Assembly (NCBI GenBank): GCA_011800805.1
Contig: MPNW01000030.1
Coordinates: 167,439-231,438, forward strand
Source: Hirudo medicinalis
Taxonomy: Eukaryota > Annelida > Clitellata > Hirudinida > Hirudinidae
Direction of reading: 5' to 3'
DNA length: 64,000 bases
The notes under the pieces were generated by a model. The model made no database searches. It was not told where the DNA came from and was given only the letters and a program-made list of their open reading frames with translations. Of this stretch, positions 9,681-21,600 are shown one piece after another; within the stretch, counting starts at the first letter, position 1; the number at the start of each line of letters is the position of its first letter. The position numbers and the translations under genes were made by a program.

Positions 9681-12600
9681 ATGGAAGACCTCAAAGACAT
9701 GACGACGTTTGCAAAAGAGCAGACGAGGATGGAGGACTCACGTTGTGAATTGTTCAAGTTTGTCGTCTGCTCGGTTTTCATGGGTCTGACATGCGTACTT
9801 GGTACCATCGGAAACATCGCATCGTTCATTATATTTTCCCGCCAACGGTTTGTCACTTCCTCCATATTCCTACTAAAATGCCTGGCAGTGTTCGACTCTC
9901 TGTTCTTGATTCTGGGTCTCTTCATTTATCCGCTGCCAGGAATTCCATCCTTCACCGGATCGTGGAAGATATTTCAGACCCTGTTCGACACCGTAGTCAA
10001 GCTGTACGTGTGGCCTCTTGCTACCACGATGCACACCTGTATTGTTTGGTCTACGGTACTCATCACAGTCAACAGGTACCAAGCCATTTCAAGGGCTGTG
10101 GAAGAATTCTCATCTTCGACCAACCTCCAATCCACCTATCGACAGCTAACCATCGTCGTCATCTTCTCGGTTCTCTACAATCTGCCAAGGTTCCTCGAGC
10201 ACACGGTAAGTTTTTAATGAGATGGCAACGACATTTGTGTTGGAGTTGTTATGTTGTATTTCAAATTAGTCCTTTCAAGAACTTTTTTTAGTAAGTCATA
10301 ATTTTTTGTTATTTAAAAAAAAAGTAGCATCCAATTAATTTTTTTATTAAATTAATCTGGGATTTGAGTCGTTCCAGAATGCTGGAAAAATGTAATTGTG
10401 AAAATAAGAAATTAATGAAACTCTCCAGGCGTGTAATCATACATCGACTTGTTCTTTGAAGCCATATTTAAATGTACTTCTGAGGTGGAACTTGTGTAAG
10501 TTTCGTGGGAAAGCAACAATAATTTGAGGAGCAATTATTTTAGCGGAATAAAATTTTATAATAGCCTAATAGAATTAATAAAAATTCAATTCAATAGTAG
10601 ACGCTAAGTAAAATATTTACATGTATATTGCATGGAAGTCATAAAATTTACTAAAATATGTTTAAAAAAAATCCGATCTCGATTTTTAAGGAATCAGTTA
10701 AATGGCAATTTTGATGCAAATTAATCTTTGCTGGAAAAAGTAAAAATTCAATTTAAAAGGTCTGATGGCTATAACAATTTAATCTAAATAATTTCCTCTT
10801 ATGAAATTGACGGAAAGAAATTTTCATAGCCTTAGTTTAATTCAGTTTGGCATTTTGTTTGATAGCAGGTTTTACAGTCATTTATAAACATTTTCTCGAA
10901 GTTATCTTCATTATAATAGCAGAATGAAATAGCAATTATTGAAGCATATTTGATATTTTAATTTTCTATAAATTTTACAAATAGAAAATGATAAATTAAA
11001 CCGGTCATAATTTATTTTCACTTTAATCTCCTCATTTTCCTGGACACCGAAATTAATTGTAAGATAGATTGATTTATTGGAAGGTAGATTAAATGGGTGC
11101 AGTGATGGATTTACGAGGGGGCCGGGGAGGGCCAGTGGTCCCCTTGATTTTTAAAATCTAAGATAAAAAAATCTATTTTAATTTAAAATTTTTTTCATTT
11201 CAATAATTTACGACTAGAATTGTCGATTTTGTTGATACATTGTTATAGTCTTGTAACTTCTCAAAAAGCGTTATCATTAAATTGGAAATTGTGGGTAAAA
11301 TGGCATCAAGTTAAAGATTTTGTAGATTATTATATATTGATATACTGTATATTGGGCAGACAATGATTTATATTCAAATGTTAGAATGATTCTATTCATT
11401 TCGGCTGTAGGACCACAACAGCTGGCAGCGAAAAGTTTTTTGACTTTCGAAAGTTTAAAAACTTATCTTCGGTCTACGATGCTAGCTGGCAGACTGAATG
11501 GACTATCCCTTACGAACATATATCAAGATATTGAAGTACGGTGGAGAGTCATATCTTTAAGAGCGCCACATTTGTTCGCTTAACTTTCTTAATTTATGAA
11601 TTTTATAACCTCAAATTTGGTTATATAATTTAAGTATCATTACAAAATCGGATCATTTCCAGATAAGCCCCGCCACTAATGCAAAAAGTGCACGCACGAA
11701 AAGTTAAGCCCCGCCACTTTTTGATTATTTAAACGCGCGCCATGAAAACAACTCCTTATCCGCCTCTGGGCTCATTTTTTGCAAAAATTTTCTACGTTCG
11801 AACGTAAAACCTGAAATGAACTTTCTGACGCTTTCGACTCTCGTTCATGACAAGGAGACGGCAATACGTTTTTTGCAAAGCCACGGAGTGATCCATCAGC
11901 AACGTTTATGCAACAATGGCCACCAAATNGTAAAACCTGAAATGAACTTTCTGACGCTTTCGACTCTCGTTCATGACAAGGAGACGGCAATACGTTTTTT
12001 GCAAAGCCACGGAGTGATCCATCAGCAACGTTTATGCAACAATGGCCACCAAATGATACTGCACGAATTATGCTCATCAAACGGTAAATCATACCGAAAA
12101 CTTTGTGGATCCAACTGGAGCTCACACACAAACCATCGAATCTTTCTGGCACGTCTACAAGATTCAGAATAAGCGCCAATGCGACCGATCTTTAGTGTGA
12201 GTTCGTTTGGAGGCAAAAGTACCGAAATACGGACCTTTTCATGCGAATTATTAATGTCTTGTCCCAATTTCACCCTCTTCAAGAAAAACTAAAAGTACAA
12301 GTTTCATGTCCTCTTTTTTATGATCTTTTTTGGGTGGCGGGGGTTAACTTTTTGGCGGGGCTTATCTGGAAAAGATCCAAAAAATCTTATAATGAAGTTA
12401 AAAACGAATTTATTTCATGTTTTAACAGGAAATGCAAATTGTGCCAATTTGTTCGTCATATCTTTAAGAGCGGTTTCACGTATTTGCATAATTAATATCA
12501 ATGCCGTTAAAAACTCCCAATACCTCAAGAAAGACAGCTGGAATGGGCAAAACATATGGCTAATTAAGGGGACTTTATGGAAGAAGTCAGTAATTATTCT

Positions 12601-15600
12601 AAACGAAACAAAGTTTAACATCTATGATCCTGATGGGTGCCATTATTACTGGCATGATTTATAGATGGAGTAAGGGGTTTATTGCAGTAGAAAATTCGGA
12701 GTGGTTCCGTGATGGATTGGAGAGGATTTTTAGCATGTTTGCCATTTTATGGCAATTAAAACAGAATTAGCTTTTCTGAGAGGAAAACAGGCTTCCAAAG
12801 TTCATATCAAAACCATCTTCAGTATACTCACTCCCTTTGCTAAGATTCACCCTGAAAATGACTTTGATTTCCATCAAGATGCACCTCAAAGGAGACGACT
12901 TTTTCTTCCTGAAAAAATGAGTGTAATGGAATGGGCAGCGTGTTCTGACTTAAATCCTATATCCTATAGATAAAGCTTTGGGGACCCTGATAAGAAAGGT
13001 ATGCTGCTATGGAAAACAATATTTAACTATTAAGGAGTCAAAAGAGGCGATAATTGGGGTCTTGCGAAAGAATACCTGGAACAATTGGTGGTATCAACGA
13101 AGTCAACATGTAATATTGATATAATAGAAAAGAAAGGACATCATAATGATACTTTATTTGAATTAATAATATGATTTCGGATTCCTTGTTATTGTCTTAC
13201 ATTACAGGAAACTTAAAGATATGACTAATGCGAAAAACGCATTTTAACGAATGCGATTTTAACGCATATTTCTGGAATGTATCATCAGATAACACAAAAA
13301 TTTCCGAATTTGATAAACTTTCTCTATCAAATAACATATCGAAATTTGGGTTTGAAAAAATAATTCAGTCAAAAGTTATCGTAAAAAATCATAGAGCTAT
13401 GCGATATGCGATCACTGTACCAGTAGAGACATTAGTTGGTAATTTTGGTAGATTAGGTCGTCTTGCATTTTTATAAAACTGTGACTTTGAGTAGATTTGA
13501 ATATATAAGACCTGAAACCATTTTATAATTAATTTTGTAAAGATTTTAAAAAAAAACATTAAGCAAAATGGCTATAAAATATCCGCCGGCTTTTATTTTC
13601 ATCAGCCAGCGGTTTAGGGATTGACCCTAAGGGGTCTAGGTTACAGAGTGCTGTCCACCGCCAAAGTATCCTAGACCCGCCCCTAAATGTATGAAACAAG
13701 TGTAGATGGATTCTTTTTAACGCACCTCAAACTCCTTCAATTAGATTTCAAACTCTGCTACCTGAACATTGTATTAAAACTAGAATTTTGACATAGTTTG
13801 TGGTCCCATAAAGTAATAGATAGGGCGGAATATTAATATTTTATCAAAATTTGATTATATCAATTTTTATGGAATTAAATTAATGCTATGAGTTTCTTAT
13901 TATAAGTAAAAAAAAATCAGATAACGTTTTATGAAGAATCGATGGCGGGTGAAGGTTTGTTTGCCAATTATTCAAAACCTCGAGTGAGAAGACAGGCAAA
14001 TTGTGTTTTGAAAGTCTTTTAAAAATCACCCTCCATGACTGAATTTCAAACAATTGACAGATGAATCAAAAAAACTGGCACAAACTTTAAAAGAAGTATG
14101 TAATTGATGAATATTCAAATATATTTGCTGCGAATAATTATAACATGCAATAATAACATACAATAACATACAATAATAAACTGGAAAGACATACAATAAT
14201 AACATACAATAACATACAATAATAAACTGGAAAGACATACAATAATAACATACAATAACATACAATAATAAACTNNNNNNNNNNNNACAATAACATACAA
14301 TAATAAACTGGAAAGACATACAATAATAACATACAATAACATACAATAATAAACTGGAAAGACATACAATAATAACATACAATAACATACAATAATAAAC
14401 TGGAAAGACATACGTGTAAGTTCAATTTAATAAAATAGCGTTATTTTTTATATTGAAAAAATATCTTGCTTCGTGACGAATCCATGTCTTGAGGACAAAA
14501 ATTCCTTAAAATCTGTTGAGAAAAATTCAGACATGTCCACTCCCAATTTTCTCATTTCAATTCTCCCTTCATCTTTTTTTTTAACTCCAACCGATTGCTT
14601 TGAGGCAATTTAATTCTTTTATTAGCATGTTTTTCATTCGAATTATTCATTCATTTCATTCTATAACTTTACTTCAAACAAGGGGGATAATGTGCGACTT
14701 TAAGTGAATTTATGAGAAATTTGTCTTCTAATTTAAAAATGAACTTTTCAGCCATTTCATTACATTTTCAATCATTTGCACCAATAAAATCTGCCGAAGC
14801 ATTAGTCATTTTGTGAATATTTTACGGTCAGCACTAAAAGCATGACTTTTGTTTACTCGATTGATAGTGACGGCGGTGATGATGATGATGAAGATGCCTA
14901 CGATATATTGATGATTATGATGATCGTGATCCTCATTTAGGTCGCCTGCCAATCTCAGTTTGTTTCTATGTTTAGGCTGACTTCCGTTTTTAATTCAAAT
15001 CATCCGATGACTTTCTGGATGGATTACTGGCTGTCAACTGAGACTGATTAAATCTTTTTGAGTTTAATACGCTTAATAAGCAGCGTCCTTTTGTAATTAA
15101 AGAAGCATTTATCGTCTGAAGTTGGTGGCCGAATTTGATAAACTTTCTCTATCAAATAACATATCGAAATTTGGGTTTGAAGGCTTTCCTTTGGAGGCCT
15201 TCACCAGAATTTATTACTTGATCGTACATAAACACTAGGGTCATACATATTTTGTAACTCCATTTTCCTGTGTCGTAAAACGATAAATTCTCGTTCAAGA
15301 ATGATACATTAACTTGATTTTGTTTTTGAAAAAGGTCATCCCAAACCGAAAATTCCATTTTATTATGTAAGCGTACGTGGTAAAAAATAAAAAATATTTT
15401 AGAAATTAGATTTTCAATTGTAATGATGTAATTGGATAGTTTAACATTTAACAATTTGTTTTATAGTATATACAAAATTACAAACCTCAGAAGCTGCAAT
15501 GCCGAAGATCTTGAAGGCAGGAACCCCAACTGTTCTTCCACGAACAAGTTGTGCTGAATGGAATATTTCAGAATATGACCTCTAATAATTAATTCAAGAA

Positions 15601-18600
15601 TCTTAGAGCAGACTGAAGTCCGAGAAGCGGTTCTGTAATTTTTACTCTGTCTTTAGGCCTTCTTGTGCAGCGTTAAAGGTTCTTACACCACAAAACTTGT
15701 TTTCAATCTTCCACCTCTCCATTCTCAATAGAATTCTGAAAATGTATTCCAAGTATCTTGAAACTCTCCGCCTTGTTTCTAAAAGAACGCTTGGATGTAA
15801 TCCATCTGGACCTGCATTATATACATTGAAAACGTTGTGTGTTACTTCAATATGCCGATGTGACGTTATGTAATTTAATAAGGCTCGGCCCAATCTACTT
15901 ATCTGGTAACCGTTATCCAAATCATCTTAGTCATGCAACGGACTTTAATCAAATAAATAAACTCATCCGGTAACTTGGTCACAGTTTGTGCGTTTGTGTA
16001 TTGGGTTGCTTAAAGTCCACTTCAGAATTTGGGAGTTGGTGTAATAGTTAATGGTTACAAAATGAAATGACGAGTTTTGCTAATGAAAGAATTTTGGTAA
16101 TGAAAGAGGTTAATTCGATTGTTTGCAATTTTAGGTTTCAAAATTAATTGAAATATTATTAATATATTTATTTTATGTAAAATAATACTTTTCTGAAGAA
16201 GTTCTGTTGAACTAAAAACTGAATTAATTACTTAAATAGATACGCCTCTTTACACAAATACCTTCTTTTGAGCATCGTCAAAGACACAAAATTGAAAGAC
16301 TTCTGCTGATATTTAATTACAACTTAATTATGAATACTTATTAATAATTATTATTTATAATATATTATTATATAATATTATAATATATTTATAAATAATT
16401 ATTTATAATAATTATATTATTTATTAATTATTAATAATTATTACTTATTAATACTTATTAATAATTAATTATAATTAGTAATTGTTAAATAATAATTAGT
16501 AATTACGAGTTATTATTAGCTTACTAAGTAATTAATAACACCTGCTCTGGAATGTAATTTTCCTTAGAAGCGTCATTTTAATATGGCGAGGAAAAGTTCA
16601 ATTTACAATAATTATAGATTAAAGGTAAATTTAAAAAATCTATTTTTAATATTTAAAGTTTTTCTGTGGAATATAAAATCGGGAACTTCCTGTAAGCGAA
16701 AGAACACGCTTGAGACGAAAATAAATGGGTGCCGTGAGAGTTGGTGTTGTTGATAAGCATTTGTTTTGTTGCTATTGATTGTTATTCTTCTCTTATAATT
16801 AATGTATTTGTTTTGTTGCTACTATTTTTATCCTATTCTTAATTTTATCGTTGTTGTCGCGAAGGAGTGAATTTCTTCAAAAACATTTCGGAAATGAAAG
16901 TGTGGTAAAAAATACTCCCAACTGAAATTAAACGTTGCCAGGGTGTAAATTGAGAAACTTTTTCAACCGAAAAAAAATACAAACAAAATTAGTGTTGGCG
17001 AAAGTAAAAATATCTTCTCATTGGCCGCAAATAAGATCATTTCCTGTCTTTTCCAATCTCTGGAGACCACAAAAGGTGGAATCCTTTCAACTTCTACTTC
17101 ACATTGGCAGCTTTTTTTCGATGCATTTTTACGAGATCCAATCTTTCTTCATTTTTAATAGCTGGAGATGGCCGTACTCAGTGGCGGATTTAAGGGGACC
17201 ATGAACCCCTTTGGATGAAAATATTAGAAGCTGTGCCCCCGCCAAAGTGTTCTAGATCCGCTTCTGAGCATACTGCCAGTAACGTAAAGTCTGAGCATCT
17301 ACGACCAATCATGGAGTAGTTCTTGCCTGCCAGAGGATGGATAAAAAAAAAAAATTTTCCTCTCTGGTGGATTTAATTTCTTCTTTCGTCATTATACTCA
17401 TCGACATCATCACATCATCGTCATCATCATCATATTTTTCGCCGTCATTATCTCTAAAGACATCTTCAGAAATAATATTTAGAAAAATATTAGCAATGAG
17501 AAATGATCCTTAAATTCAGTGATTCAACATGATAATGATTCGAATATTTTTGAAACATGACGTTAACAACAAGTTCAACGAATATTAAATTAAATATTAC
17601 AGAATTAATAAATGATATTATTAATGATTGATGATTAATAAATTATATGAACTGTAAATGACAATATCACACAATTGAATATTTATACGTGAACATCTCA
17701 AGTCCAAACAATCAGCAGGCGATCTTTTTCAAACTTAAAACTTTCTCGTCTGTTTTTTATTTTTTTTATTCTGACAAATTTGTGAAACTTTTTGAAAAAG
17801 TTACTTATTTCTCGTTATTTAAAAAGAATTTTTATAAAAAAAAAAATGAATAAATACATCCTGATGATGATTTTTCTAATATACCTGCATTATTATTTAT
17901 AGTATTATATTTATATTTGTAGTCATGTTTAGTTGGCGAACGTACAAGCAGGTTTTCGACGCAATTCTGAAGTTCCATATCGTAACATCTCACGAGTGCT
18001 CTGAAGCAGAACGAGAACTTCCTCGTCTGCTGATTTCCATTTACCTCGGCGTCGGTCAAGGCTTTCGCTTCCGTTCCCAGGTCGCTCACAACGTTTCTGC
18101 TCAATTAATTTAATTGAAAGTTATAATTTTTAGTAATTTTCCCAAATATTTACATTAATGTTAATGTGGATAATTTAAATATTTCGAGAACGAAATTATT
18201 GCTGGAAATATGCATCAAGTGTTTAATCAAAATTTTGTACTTAAAGTGAAAATTTATGTCTGCCTCCAATATCCGTAAAAAGATTACATCTTTTTTAACT
18301 TCGCGATAAAATTGTTTTTCATAATGTTTGACGGCATTCTCCTTCGACAAAAGTATTTGTAATAACATTTACCAAATTACACTTTGTTAATTACAATCAT
18401 AAATATAAAATAAACATCTTTCATAAATTTTTATCGTTTTCAATAGAATTAGTAACACGCAGTGATGGGTAGTGTATGGGAAAAAATGATTTGAAATCGC
18501 GATTTTGATTTGGAATCATTTTGTCATGTGTGATTTTGATTTCAATTCCAAATTTTGAAGATTTTGAGATTTTGTCCCACCCAAAAATCGCAAAATCGTT

Positions 18601-21600
18601 TTAAAATATAAGTAATTATCTTTTTATATACCTGTTTTGCGATTTATTCAAATATTTGGTGATAATGGATTCGGCGTCCAAAGACTATAAAAATAACAAC
18701 ATTAATTATTTCCAACAATGTCTATAAATATATGACATCTCCCTCCCAAGCTTTCAATCGAACCCATAATGAACAGGGGCTTTCACGACTCTTCCATGCC
18801 TAGAAGATTAGGTCTTGGAACCCAGGAACTGCAACTGAGACCAACAGCATTAGGATCAACACGATCAACTATTTATTTGATTCAGACACTACTTTTGTTC
18901 CTCAGTGAAGTACCTAGTCATAAAAGTCTTCATTCGTTATAATACCACACTGCTTTCATCAGCTCCTGCTGAGAGGTTATTTAGTTCAGTGGGACTCATT
19001 GGAACTCCACGACAGACTAAATGTTCAATGTTTCTAAAATTTTAAAAATTCAATGTTTGAAAAACTGTTGTTTTAAAAGTTAATAAACATTGATTCAATA
19101 AAGGGAAATAATTATGATTTAATATTCTTCAAATAAAATGTATTAGACAGAAACTAAGAAAACATGATTTTGATTTGACGATTTTTCAAATACTTTTACA
19201 AATGATTTTGATTTGAAGTCATATTTTGTCTTGAGATTTTGTTTTTGATTTCATATCGTTCCAAAAAGGAATTTACCCATCACTGGTGATATGCAAATTA
19301 TTTTTGTTCAAAATTCTTTCGAATACTTTTTATTTGATGCACAGCATTGTATCTAACTTTTTCTCTACTGCCTTTTGAATCCACATTTAACTTAACTTAC
19401 ATTTCATGCTTTGAACATTCGCATAGAAATTTATAACACGCGACAATGTTCCACTTTCCACATCAACCAACGACTCATGAAAGCTTCATCATCTCAGCAA
19501 GAACATCAAAGTTTTATAGGAAAGATTTGACAGGAGTTCTTGATGTTTGTTGAAAATAATTTTCTTTTTGATGTTTTTGGAGTTCGACGAAAAATTTTAA
19601 TGTTTGAAACTTTCAAAAACATATCAAAATAAATAAATGACGGCATTTAATAGTTTAACAACATAAATAACAACAACAACGACAAAATAATAACAACAAA
19701 TGTAACAATAAATAACATTCACCTGTAAAATGTTATCAATCAGACGTTAATTACGTCCTGGGTTAAAATGAAGTGAATAGAATTTTTTCAATGGCGAGGT
19801 GATTCGATAAATTGTTGCATTACGTGAGCTGTCGACACCTGTACTTTTACCTGGAGTGATACGTGAAATGTTGTTCTGAAACTTCTGACGATTCCCCTTA
19901 AGGCTTTGACCGATGCAAACATTGATCTTTTTAATGAAAAGAATCAGAAAACACATCTGCTCTTAGGTCTTTGTTCATTTTCTTTTGCCTCGGGATTGAA
20001 GTGTTAAATTGTTTAGAAGGAACATTTGAGCGATGATTCGTCAATAAAGATTGATTTAAAAAAAAATAAACGTTTGATGAAAGGCTTTTTCCGTGGATTA
20101 CAAACTGCCAACCTCTTATCGAGAACAGAGTGGCAAGAGAGCGACGGCAAGTGCTTAAAATTTCACCAAGAAGTGCTACAGGCGAGATCAAGCAGATCAA
20201 GAGCAAGGACAAATTATAACAAAGTCTCAAATTTGGCATGAACAGTTCAATATTTTAAGAGTTATGTAAAATTAAGTGGTGCTCGTAACCTTTTTAAGCA
20301 TTGTGTAGGAATTGGAATGTAATTCTGCAATTGTACTCAGGCTGTGGCAGGCATGGTGTTGTTGATGGCTCATTTGTCAACCCGAACAATGCAAACTTGA
20401 GAGATGACGTCGAATGTTCATCTAATTGTAATAATTTATTAATTATTTATAATAACTTATTATTTAATTACAACTTCTGAGACGATAGTCTAGAAAAGCT
20501 GACGTTGTCAATGCGATTAAATAAAACTAAGCTAAAAAATATCAGCTGACAACCCTGGATAAGAGGAGAAACGGAGGGGACCTCTGAAGCTTTCACAATT
20601 TTATCAGGGAGGCCTTAATGGTTTTTTTGGGCCACTACTTCTAATGCTTCTACTAGAGAACACGATTGTAAGTTATATAAGAAGGTTCGGGATACTTACA
20701 AAATAATTACTTCAGCACATGGGTGGTTTCTATATGGAATGAATTAGATAAGGAAGCCATCCAACGGAAACGAGTTTAAGATTTTTGAATTTAAATTTAA
20801 GATGGGCCGAAGTTGAAAAGTAAATACGATGTTAGAAATAAGGTTACGTGGTGGTTATTGGACAGACTCCTGTGAGTAGTGTTAATTCTATTAACTATAA
20901 CTGTAACTGGAAACTCTAATAACTGACAGAAACCAAATCAGTTAACTGTAACTATAACTATAACTGACCGCGCCTAAATAACTATAACTATAACTNAAAG
21001 TTGTGTTCAGTAACTGTAACTATAACTGATAACTGGAAAGTTGTAACTGGTAACTGGAAAGACAGTATCAAGTTAACTGTAACTTTAACTATAACTGGAA
21101 AGTACTAACTGTAACTCAAACTCTAACTGAAAAGTCCTAACTGAAATAACACTGCCTGTGAGTAACATTTCTATTTCAAATCTCGACGATAAAATATTAG
21201 TGAAAATAAGTTTTTAGAAGTTAGTTTTCAAAACACACTAATATTTTAAATGGTGGATACTTCACTTGGTTTCACCACTAACATGTCGTACTCCTTAGTT
21301 TCTTGAAATTCCATTTTTCTTCTTTGACAAGTTCATTTCGTCATGGAATGGTTTTGAAGTTCGCCAAATGCTTCTTCATGGTTGACTTTTACCTTCAAAT
21401 TAAGGTTGTCTTGAGGCTTAATTTTTTTAGAGATTTTTTGATGGGCAAGCTTTGTTTAAAGCCACTGCGACTTTTCACGTTGCAACTTCAATAAAATCTA
21501 TCATTGTGCACTTCTTGAGGTTGTGCTTAAATAAAAATATGAACGTTCAAAAAGTGTTCAAGAAATGTCACGTGACTTGCAGTTTGATTTCAGCGAGATT

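Noticed and set aside
11772..12282. Minus-strand open frames over the Merlin-like element
   Set aside because: The plus strand carries the transposase motifs; the minus frames are shadows, lengthened by the duplicated block.
13228..13476. 82-residue plus-strand frame containing the first 53-bp repeat copy
   Set aside because: No family resemblance, and half of it is explained by the duplicated repeat; probably not a gene.
14143..14412. CRISPR-like regular spacing
   Set aside because: Units are contiguous and near-identical throughout, with no unique spacers, and the genome is eukaryotic.
14026..14425. Overlapping minus-strand open frames rich in Cys, Tyr and Leu
   Set aside because: They are translations of the 46-bp minisatellite and its N gap; the protein repeats with the DNA unit and has no gene signals.
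19931..20239. Minus-strand frame with a hydrophobic N-terminal part resembling a signal peptide
   Set aside because: It lies in the GPCR intron amid repeats; one hydrophobic run is weak evidence and the rest looks random.
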